DNA of 64,000 nucleotides from Canna indica (taxonomy: Eukaryota > Streptophyta > Magnoliopsida > Zingiberales > Cannaceae). The position numbers and the translations under genes were made by a program. The notes beneath the pieces are model-generated. The model did not search any database. It was not told where the DNA came from and saw nothing but the letters and a program-made list of their open reading frames with translations. The stretch's first letter is position 1, and the number at the start of each line of letters is the position of its first letter. This document shows positions 56,372 to 64,000 of this stretch, piece by piece. The stretch is from NCBI GenBank assembly GCA_034359265.1, contig CP136897.1, positions 31,111,501-31,175,500 on the forward strand, written 5' to 3'.

Positions 56372-56481
56372 AAGGTGCAACACGAGGACATCCCAGGGGG
56401 TCACCCATCCTAGTACTACTCTCGCCCAAGCACGCTTAACTTCGGAGTTCTGATGGGATTCGGTGCGTTAGTGCTAGTATG
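56372..56481 (-). pseudogene. 5S: 5S pseudogene, unit 121, 5' end and promoter deleted
   Basis: Copy of unit 64 with the same TATG junction. Confidence 0.93.
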
Positions 56482-56569
56482 GCGACGACGTCGTCCGTCC
56501 TTAATGTTTGGTTAGAAAGATTGGTAAAAAAAATGATCTCGTCGTGCAATCAAATACGTAGTAAAAAAA

Positions 56570-56688
56570 AAGGTGCAACACGAGGACTTTCCAGGCGGTC
56601 ACCCATCCTAGTACTACTCTCTCCCAAGCACGCTTAACTTCGGAGTTCTGAAGGGATCCGGGGCGTTACTGCTGGTATTATCAAACCC
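56570..56688 (-). rRNA. 5S: 5S rRNA gene, unit 122 (diverged)
   Basis: As unit 65 without n47 C>T; same spacer deletion into the TATA-like element at about 56716. Confidence 0.89.
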
Positions 56689-57005
56689 GTCATGCACTTC
56701 TGATCGTCGGCTAATGCGCGCCTTTCAGCGCCACGTGAAAAGCTGAAATCGGACAATAATGCACGGAGTTACGCCCGTTTTAAACGAAAAATAATAATTG
56801 AAATGTTATTTTTCTTATTTATTTACAAATCTTAATTTTTTGGGTCGGTTGGTCGATTGAGCCGGCCGTAGATGTTGCGGGGGGCCCCGCGCGGGAGATC
56901 GACAGCCAAGATTTATGGCGACGACGTCGACCGTCCTTAACGTTTCGTTAGAAAGATTGGTAAAAAAAATGATCTCGTCGTGCAATCAAATAGGTAGTAA
57001 AAAAA

Positions 57006-57124
57006 AAGGTTCATCGCAATGACTTCCCAGGGGATCACCCATCCTAGTACTACTCTCGCCCAAGCACGCTTAACTTCGAAGTTCTAATAGGATCCGGTGC
57101 GTTAGTGCTGGTATGATCGCACCC
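57006..57124 (-). rRNA. 5S: 5S rRNA gene, unit 123 (diverged)
   Basis: Identical to unit 66. Confidence 0.9.
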
Positions 57125-57490
57125 GTTATGCACTTCTTATCGTCGGCTAATAAGGGTGAGCGTCCGAGGGACAGCTCAAGGTCATTTTCTTCGTTTCTTC
57201 GCGCGCCTTTCAGCGCCACGTGAAAAGCTGAAATCGGACAATAATGCACGGAGTTACGCCCATTTTAAACGAAAAATAATAATTGAAATGTTATTTTTCT
57301 TATTTATTTATGAATTTTAATTTTTTGGGTCGGTTGGTCGATCGAGCCGGCCGTAGAGGTTACGGCGGGCCCCGCGCGGGCGATCGACAGCTAAATTTTA
57401 TGGCGATGACGGCGTCCGTCCTTAACGTTTGGTTAGAAAGATTGGTAAAAAAAATGATCTCGTCGTGCAACCAAATAGGTAGTAAAAAAA

Positions 57491-57609
57491 AAAGTGCGAC
57501 ACGAGGACTTCCCAGGGGGTCACCCATCCTAGTACTACTTTTGCCCAAGCACAATTAACTTCGGAGTTCTGATGGGATCCGGTGCGTTTGTGCCGATATG
57601 ATCGCACCC
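57491..57609 (-). rRNA. 5S: 5S rRNA gene, unit 124 (diverged)
   Basis: As unit 67 but n3 is consensus G. Confidence 0.9.
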
Positions 57610-57975
57610 ATCATGCACTTTTGATCGACGGCTAATAAGGGTGAGCGTCCGAGGGACAGCTCGGGGTCATTTTCTTCGTCTCTTCGCGCGCCTTTCAGCG
57701 CCACGTGAAAAGCTGAAATCGGACAATAATGCACGGAGTTACGCCCGTTTTAAACGAAAAATAATAATTGGAATGTTATTTTTCTTATTTATTTACAAAT
57801 TTTAATTTTTCGAGTCGGTTGGTCGATCGAGCCGGCAGTAGAGGTTGCGGCGGGACCCGCGCGAGCGATCGACAGCCAAGATTTATGGCGACGACGTCGT
57901 CCGTCCTTAACGTTTGGTTAGAAAGATTGGTAAAAAAAATGATCTCGTCGTGCAATCAAATAGGTAGTAAAAATA

Positions 57976-58094
57976 ATAGTGCAACGCGAGGACTACCCAG
58001 GGGGTCACCCATCCTAGTACTACTCTCGCCCAAGCACGCTTAACTTCTGAGTTCTGATGGGATCCGATGCGTTAGTGCTGGTATGATCACACCC
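57976..58094 (-). rRNA. 5S: 5S rRNA gene, unit 125, T-run interrupted
   Basis: As unit 68 without n96 T>C. Confidence 0.91.
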
Positions 58095-58461
58095 GATATG
58101 CACTTCTGATCGTCGGCTAACAAGGGTGAGCGTCCGAGGGAGAGTTCGGGGGTCATTTTTCTTCGTCTCTTTGCGCGCCTTTGAGCGCCACGTGAAAAGC
58201 TGAAATCGGACAATAATGCACGGAGTTACGCCCGTTTTAAATGAAAAATAATAATTGAAATGTTATTTTTCTTATTTATTTACAAATTATAATTTTTCGG
58301 GTCGGTTGGTCGATCGAGCCGGCCGTAGAGGTTGCGCGGGCCCCGCGCGGGCGATCGACAGCCATATTTTATGGCGATGACGTCATCCGTCCTTAACGTT
58401 TGGTTAGAAAGATTGGTAAAAAAAATGATCTCGTCGTGCAATCAAATAGGTAGTAAAAAAA

Positions 58462-58580
58462 CAGGTGCAACACGAGGACTTCCCAAGGGGTCACCCATCC
58501 TAGTACCACTCTCGCGCAAGCACGCTTAAGTTCGAAGTTCTGATGGGATCCGGTGCGTTAGTGCTAGTATGATCGCACCC
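58462..58580 (-). rRNA. 5S: 5S rRNA gene, unit 126
   Basis: Identical to unit 69. Confidence 0.91.
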
Positions 58581-58946
58581 GTCATGCACTTCTGATCGTC
58601 GGCTAATAAGGGTGAGCGTCCGAGGGACAACTCGGGGTCATTTTCTTCGTCTCTTAGCGCGCGTTTCAGCGCCACGTGAAAAGCTGAAATCGGACAATAA
58701 TGCACGGAGTTACGCCCGTTTTAAACGAAAAATAATAATTGAAATGTTATTTTTCTTATTTATTTACAAATTTTAATTTTTCGTGTCGGTTGGTCGATCG
58801 AGCCGGCCGTAGAGGTTGCGGCGGGCCCCGCGCGGGCGATCGACATCCAAGATTTATGGCGACGACGTCGTCCGTCCTTAACGTTTGGTTAGAAAGATTG
58901 GTAAAAAAAATGATCTCGTCGTGCAATCAAACAGGTAGTAAAAAAA

Positions 58947-59069
58947 AAGATGCAACGCGAGGGAGGACTTCCTAGGGTTTCACCCATCCTAGTACTACTC
59001 TCGCCCAAGCACGCTTAAATTCGAAGTTCTGATGGGATCCGATGCGTTAGTGCTGGTATGATCACACCC
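58947..59069 (-). rRNA. 5S: 5S rRNA gene, unit 127, 123 nt with 4-nt insertion
   Basis: As unit 70, with two further C box changes, n92 and n91 C>A. Confidence 0.91.
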
Positions 59070-59436
59070 AATATGCACTTCCGATCGTCGGCTAATATGC
59101 GTGAGCGTCCGAGGGAGAGTTCGGGGGTCATTTTCTTTGTCTCTTTGCGCGCCTTTCAGCGCCACGTGAAAAGCTAAAATCGGACAATAATGCACGGAGT
59201 TACGCCCGTTTTAAACGAAAAATAATAATTGAAATATTATTTTTCTTATTTATTTACAAATTTTAATTTTTCGGGTCGATTGGTCGATCGAGCCGGCCGT
59301 AGAGGTTGCGGCGGGCCCCGCGCGGGCGATCGACAGCCAAATTTTATGGCGACGACGTCGTCCGTCCTTAACGTTTGGTTAGAAAGATTGGTAAAAAAAA
59401 TGATCTCGTCGAGCAATCAAATAGGTAGTAAAAAAA

Positions 59437-59555
59437 AAGGTGCAACACGAGGACTTCCTAGGGTGTCACCCATCCTAGTACTACTCTCGCCCAAGCTCGC
59501 TTAACTTCGGAGTTCAGATGGAATCCGGTGCATTAGTGCTGCTATGATCGCACTC
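59437..59555 (-). rRNA. 5S: 5S rRNA gene, unit 128 (recombinant unit)
   Basis: The gene is identical to unit 72. The spacer on its 3' side begins like that of unit 71 (GAAATATTATTTTT, GGGTCGATTGG), so one unit was lost by crossover between neighbours. Confidence 0.91.
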
Positions 59556-59714
59556 AATATGCACTTCTGATCGTCGTCTAATAAGGGTGAGCGTCCGAGG
59601 GAGAGTTCGGGGGTCATCTTCTTCGTCTCTTCGCGCGCCTTTTAGCGCCACGTGAAAAGCTAAAATCGGACAATAATGCACGGAGTTATGCCCGTTTTAA
59701 ACGAAAAATAATAA

Positions 59715-60015
59715 TTGAAATGTTATTTTTCTTATTTATTTACAAATTTTAATTTTTCGGGTCGGTTGGTCGATCGAGCCGGCCGTAGAGGTTGCGGCGG
59801 GCCCCACGCGGGCGATCGACAGCCAAATTTTATGGCGACGACGTCGTCCATCCATAACGTTTCGTTAGGAAGATTGGTAAAAAAAATGATCTCGTTGTGC
59901 AATCAAGTCGGGGGTCATCTTCTTCGTCTCTTCGCGCGCCTTTCAGCGCCACGTGAAAAGCTAAAATCGGACAATAATGCACGGAGTTATGCCCGTTTTA
60001 AAAGAAAAATAATAA
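59715..60015 (-). other. Gene-less 301-bp unit (unit 129)
   Basis: Copy of unit 73, with the same join of GCAATCAAG to TCGGGGGTCATC at about 59907. The 5S gene, terminator and upstream promoter are absent. Confidence 0.93.
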
Positions 60016-60223
60016 TTGAAATGTTATTTTTCTTATTTATTTACAAATTTTAATTTTTCGGGTCGGTTGGTCGATCGAGCCGGCCGTAGAGGTTGCGGCG
60101 GGCCCCGCGCGGGCGATCGACAGCCAAATTTTATGGCGACGACGTCGTCCATCCATAACGTTTCGTTAGGAAGATTGGTAAAAAAAATGATCTCGTTGTG
60201 CAATCAAGTAGGAAGTAAAAAAA

Positions 60224-60342
60224 AAGGTGCAACACGAGGATTTTCCAAGGGGTCACCCATCCTAGTACTACTCTCTCCCAAGCACGCTTAACTTCGGAGT
60301 TCTGAAGGGATCTGGTGCGTTAGTACTGGTATGATCGAACCC
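60224..60342 (-). rRNA. 5S: 5S rRNA gene, unit 130 (diverged)
   Basis: Identical to unit 74. Confidence 0.9.
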
Positions 60343-60707
60343 GTCATGCAGTTATGATCGTCGGCTAATAAGGTTGAGCGTCCGAGGGACAGCTCGGGGT
60401 CGTTTTCTTCGTCTCTTCACGCGCCTTTCAGCGCCAAGTGAAAATCTGAAATTGGTAAATAATGCACGGAGTTACGCCCGTTTTAAACGAAAAATAATAA
60501 TTGAAATGTTATTTTTCTTATTTATTTACAAATTTTAATTTTTCGGGTCGGTTGGTCGATCGAGCCGGCCGTAAGGTTTCGGCGGGCCCCGCGCGGGCGA
60601 TCGACAACCAAATTTTATGGCGACGACGTCGTCCGTCCTTAACGTTTGGTTAGAAAGATTGGTAAAAAAAATGATCTCGTCGAGCAATCAAATAGGTAGT
60701 AAAAAAA

Positions 60708-60817
60708 AAGGTGCAACACGAGGACTTCCCAGGGTGTCACCCATCCTAGTACTACTCTCGCCCAAGCTCGCTTAACTTCTGAGTTCTAATGTGATCCGGT
60801 GCGTTAGTGCTAGTATG
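60708..60817 (-). pseudogene. 5S: 5S pseudogene, unit 131, 5' end and promoter deleted
   Basis: Copy of unit 75 with the TATG junction to CCGACGACGTCATCC. Confidence 0.92.
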
Positions 60818-60906
60818 CCGACGACGTCATCCATCCTTAAGGTTTGGTTAGAAAGATTGGTAAAAAAAAATGATCTCGTCGTGCAATCAAATACGTTGTA
60901 AAAAAA

Positions 60907-61025
60907 AAGGTGCAACACGAGGACTTCCCAGGGGGTCAACCATCCAAGTACTACTCTCTCCCAAGCACGCTTAACTTCGGAGTTCTGAAGGGATCCGGTG
61001 TGTTAGTGCTGGTATGATCGAACCC
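60907..61025 (-). rRNA. 5S: 5S rRNA gene, unit 132
   Basis: As unit 76 plus n87 G>T in the C box. Confidence 0.91.
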
Positions 61026-61391
61026 GTCAAGCACTTCTGATCGTCGGCTAATAAGGTTTTGCATCCGAGGGACAGCTCGGGGTCGTTTTCTTCGTCTCTT
61101 CGCGCGCCTTTCAGCGCCACGTGAAAAGCTGAAATCGGACAATAATGCACGGAGTTACGCCCGTTTTAAACGAAAAATAATAATTGAAATGTTATTTTCT
61201 TATTTATTTACAAATTTTAATTTTTCGGGTTAGTTGGTCGATCGAGCCGGCCGTAGAGGTTGCGGCGGGCCCCGCGCGGGCGATCGACAGCCAAGATTTA
61301 TGGCGACGACGTCGTCCGTCCTTAACGTTTAGTTAGAAAGATTGGTAAAAAAAATGATCTCGTCGTGAAATCAAATAGGTAGTAAAAAAAA

Positions 61392-61510
61392 AAGGTACAA
61401 CACGAGGACTTCCCAAGGGGTCACCCATCCAAGTACTACTCTCGCCCAATCACCCTTAACTTCGGAGTTCTGATGGGATCCGCTGCGTTAGTGCTGGTAT
61501 TATCACACCC
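61392..61510 (-). rRNA. 5S: 5S rRNA gene, unit 133 (unit absent from copy 1)
   Basis: n114 C>T, n95 C>T and n80 A>T (C box), n61 C>A and n57 C>G (A box), n28 C>G, n10 C>A, n6 C>T. No counterpart between units 76 and 77. Confidence 0.91.
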
Positions 61511-61876
61511 GATATGCACTTCTGATCGTCGGCTAATAAGGGTGAGCGTCTGAGGGAGAGTTCGGGGGCATTTTCTTCGTCTCTTTGCGCGCCTTTCAGC
61601 GCCACGTGAAAAGCTGAAATCGGACAATAATGCATGGAGTTACGCCCGTTTTAAACGAAAAATAATAATTGAAACGTTATTTTTCTTATTTATTTACAAA
61701 TTTTAATTTTTCTGGTTGGTTGGTCGATCGAGCCGGCCGTAGAAGTTGCGGCGGGCCCCGCGCGGGCGATCGACAGCCAAGATTTATGGCGACGACGTCG
61801 TCCGTCCTTAACGTTTGGTTAGAAAGATCAGTAAAAAAAATGATCTCGTCGTGCAATCAAATAGGTAGTTAAAAAA

Positions 61877-61995
61877 AAGGTGCAACATGAGGACTTCCCA
61901 AGGGGTCACCAATCCTAGTACTACTCTCGCCCAAGCACACTTAACTTCAGAGTTCTGATGGGATCCGGTGCGTTAGTGCTGGTATGATCACACCC
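61877..61995 (-). rRNA. 5S: 5S rRNA gene, unit 134
   Basis: Identical to unit 77. Confidence 0.91.
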
Positions 61996-62351
61996 GATAT
62001 GCACTTCTGATCGTCGGCTAATAAGGGCGAGCGTCCGAGGGAGAGTTCGGGGGTCATTTTCTTCGTCTCTTTGCACGCCTTTCAGCGCCACGTGAAAAGC
62101 TGAAATCGGACAATAATGCACGGAGTTACGCCCGTTTTAAACGAAAAATAATAATTGAAATGTTATTTTTCTTATTTATTTACAAATTTTAATTTTTCGG
62201 GTCGGTTGGTCGATCGAGCTGGCCGTAGAGGTTGCTGCGGGCGATCGACAGCCAAATTTTATGTCGACGACGTCGTCCGTCCTTAACGTTTGGTTAGAAA
62301 GATTGGTAAAAAAAATGATCTCGTCGTGCAATCAAATAGGTAGTAAAAAAA

Positions 62352-62469
62352 AAGGTGCAACACGAGGACTTCCCAAGGGGTCACCCATCCTAGTACTACT
62401 CTCGCCAAGCACGCTTAACTTCAGAGTTCTGATGGGATCCGTTGCGTTAGTGCTGGTATGATCACACCC
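62352..62469 (-). rRNA. 5S: 5S rRNA gene, unit 135, 118 nt
   Basis: As unit 78, with the same lost G at the A box edge; base -1 is C here, T in unit 78. Confidence 0.91.
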
Positions 62470-62835
62470 GTCATGCACTTCTGATCGTCGGCTAATAAGG
62501 GTGAGCGTCCGAGGGATAGCTCGGGGTCATTTTCTTCGTCTCTTCGCGCGCCTTTTAGCGCCACGTGAAAAGCTGAAATCGGACAATAAAGCACGGAGTT
62601 ACGCCCGTTTTAAATGAAAAATAATAATTGAAATGTTATTTTTCTTATTTATTTACAAATTTTAATTTTTCGGGTCGGTTGGTTGATCGAGCCGGCCGTA
62701 GAGGTTGCGGCGGGCCCCGCGCGGCCGATCGACAGCCAAGATTTATGGCGACGACGTCATCCGTCCTTAACGTTTGGTTAGAAAGATTGGTAAAAAAAAT
62801 GATCTCGTCGTGCAATCAAATAGGTAGTAAAAAAA

Positions 62836-62953
62836 CAAGTGCAACACGAGGACTTCCAGGGGGTCACCCATCCTAGTACTACTCTCGCCCAAGCACGCTT
62901 AACTTCGGAGTTCTGATGGGATCCAGTGCATTAGTGCTGGTATGGTCGCACCC
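62836..62953 (-). rRNA. 5S: 5S rRNA gene, unit 136, 118 nt
   Basis: As unit 79, with the same lost G beside the C box. Confidence 0.91.
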
Positions 62954-63096
62954 GGCATGCAGTTCTGATCGTCGGCTAATAAGGGTGAGCGTCCGAGGGA
63001 CAGCTCGGGGTCATTTTCTTCGTCTCTTCGCGCGCCTTTCAGCGCCACGTGAAAAGCTGAAATCGGACAATAATGCACGGAGTTACGCCCGTTTTT

Positions 63097-63111
63097 GGTA
63101 TGATCACACCC
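63097..63111 (-). pseudogene. 5S: 15-nt 5S remnant, unit 137
   Basis: Copy of the unit 80 remnant with the same junction CCCGTTTT to GGTATG. Confidence 0.9.
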
Positions 63112-63476
63112 GTCATGCACTTCTGATCGTCGGCTAATAAGGGTGAGCGTCCGAGGGATAGCTCGGGGTCATTTTCTTCGTCTCTTCGCGCGCATTTTAG
63201 CGCCACGTGAAAAGCTGAAATCGGACAATAATGCACGGAGTTACGCCCGTTTTAAACGAAAAATAATAATTGAAATGTTATTTTTCTTATTTATTTACAA
63301 ATTTTAATTTTTCGGGTCGGTTGGTCGATCGAGACGACTGTAGAGGTTGCGGCGGGCCCCGCCCGGGCGATCGACAGTCAAATTTTATGTCGACAACGTC
63401 GTCCGTCCTTAACGTTTGGTTAGAAAGATTGGTAAAAAAAATGATCTCGTCGTAGAATCAAATAGGTAGTAAAAAA

Positions 63477-63595
63477 AATGTGCGACACGAGGACTTCCCA
63501 GGGGTTCACCGATCCTAGTACTACCCTCGCCCAAGCACGCTTAACTTTGGAGTTTTGATCGGATCCGGTGCGTTAGTGCTGATATGATCGCACCC
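63477..63595 (-). rRNA. 5S: 5S rRNA gene, unit 138 (diverged)
   Basis: About nine changes: n117, n112, n91 and n85 (C box), n71 (IE), n48, n41, n36, n14. Intermediate between units 81 and 86. Confidence 0.9.
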
Positions 63596-63962
63596 GTCAT
63601 GCACTTCTGATCGTCGGCTAATAAGGGTGAGCGTCCGAGCGATAGCTCGGGGTCATTTTCTTCGTCTCTTCGCGCGTCTTTTAGCGCCACATGAAAAGCT
63701 AAAATCGGACAATAATGCACGGAGTTACGCCCGTTTTAAACGAAAAATAATAATTGAAATGTTATTTTTCTTATTTATTTACAAATTTTAATTTTTCATG
63801 TCGGTTGGTCGATCGAGCCGGCCGAGGAGGTTGCGGCGGGACCCGCGCGGGCGATCGACAGCCAAAATTTTATGTCGACGACGTCGTCCGTCCTTAACGT
63901 TTGGTTAGAAAGATTGGTAAAAAAAATGATCTCGTCGTGCAATCAAATAGGTAGTAAAAAAA

Positions 63963-64000
63963 AAGGTGCAACACGAGGACTTCCCAAGGGGTCACCCATC
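63963..64000 (-). rRNA. 5S: 5S rRNA gene, unit 139, cut by window end
   Basis: Only the 3' 38 nt (n82-119) are in the window, with n95 C>T (C box). The gene continues to the right. Confidence 0.92.

Larger units (their letters stand above)
1..64000 (-). repeat. Tandem 5S rDNA array, 485-bp unit, 139 units or unit remnants
   Basis: Every part of the window falls into a head-to-tail 485-bp repeat with all genes on the minus strand. The unit is a 119-nt 5S rRNA gene starting GGGTGCGATCATACCAGCAC and ending TTGCACCTT, then a 366-bp spacer. Internal polymerase III control elements are visible: A box n50-64, intermediate element (IE) n67-72, C box n80-97. Most spacing changes come from a few recurrent indels: 11 bp in the GC-rich spacer motif, 15 bp at the terminator, and single larger deletions. 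Tandem, unlinked 5S arrays with a 5S gene of about 120 nt are typical of angiosperms. No foreign insertion interrupts the array. Both ends run out of the window mid-unit. Confidence 0.98.
52763..64000. repeat. 26-kb-spaced segmental duplication, copy 2 (runs out of window)
   Basis: Units 114-139 repeat units 55-82. Compared with copy 1, two units are missing after unit 116, one unit is lost by fusion (unit 128 combines the left part of unit 71 with unit 72), and one unit is added (unit 133). All three differences are whole-unit steps, as expected from unequal exchange in register. Confidence 0.9.

Noticed and set aside
1..64000. CRISPR-like array of regularly spaced repeats
   Set aside because: The whole 485-bp unit is repeated, including the would-be spacers, and it contains a clear 5S rRNA gene.
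1..64000. Satellite DNA or retroelement-derived repeat
   Set aside because: No LTR, reverse transcriptase, poly-A tail or target-site duplication is seen, and each unit is explained by a Pol III 5S gene and its spacer. A 5S-derived SINE would carry only part of the gene and be dispersed.
1..64000. A new biological system hidden between the genes
   Set aside because: I read the spacers on both strands and found no other gene, structured RNA with clear support, or unique insert. The unusual content is the array's own rearrangement history.
1..64000. Species assignment from the 5S sequence
   Set aside because: The 5S gene is too conserved among angiosperms and I do not recognise the spacer; only plant-level placement is supported.

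Overview
The whole window is one uninterrupted tandem array of nuclear 5S ribosomal RNA genes from a land plant, almost certainly a flowering plant. The repeat unit is 485 bp: a 119-nt 5S gene on the minus strand plus a spacer of about 366 bp. The plant assignment rests on the gene sequence. It has the angiosperm A box (AGTTAAGCGTGCTTG, nt 50-64), intermediate element (nt 67-72) and C box (nt 80-97), a BamHI site near nt 28-33, a TTATTA TATA-like element at -29 to -24, and a T-run terminator at the 3' end. The species cannot be named from this sequence. No protein-coding gene, tRNA, 18S/28S rDNA, transposon or CRISPR array was found. Recurrent reading frames of 60-140 codons cross spacer and antisense 5S and are by-products of the repeat.

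I number the units 1 to 139 from left to right. Of these, 127 carry a complete or near-complete 5S gene: 117 are exactly 119 nt and 10 have small indels. Seven are 5'-truncated, two are 15-nt remnants, two have no gene (units 73 and 129), and unit 139 is cut by the window end. In the entries, n positions count from the gene's 5' end in the sense direction, and consensus means the majority sequence of this array, derived by eye. No complete copy that I compared matches that consensus perfectly; the closest differ at one position.

Layout. (1) 1-19.9 kb: spacer type I (GATAGCTCGGGG, TTTTAGCGCC, a SalI site at TTATGTCGACG) arranged as two copies of a 10,021-bp higher-order repeat of about 21 units. 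(2) 20-22 kb: more type I units. (3) 22-37 kb: mainly spacer type II (GAGAGTTCGGGGG or GACAGCTCGGGG, CTTTCAGCGCC, TTATGGCGACG). (4) 37-45 kb: type I again, including a five-unit, 2,424-bp repeat present twice and the most uniform stretch of the window. (5) 45-52.7 kb: type II with a three-unit, 1,456-bp repeat. (6) 52.7-64 kb: a second copy of 25.7-38 kb, displaced by about 26,120 bp and differing by gains and losses of whole units.

Each gene should be transcribed singly by RNA polymerase III (TFIIIA on the internal control region, TFIIIC/TFIIIB, upstream TATA-like element) to give the 5S RNA of the large ribosomal subunit. Many copies have substitutions in the A or C box, lost promoters, lost terminators or truncations. 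The array therefore looks like a mixture of potentially functional genes and pseudogenes shaped by unequal exchange, gene conversion and methylcytosine deamination.
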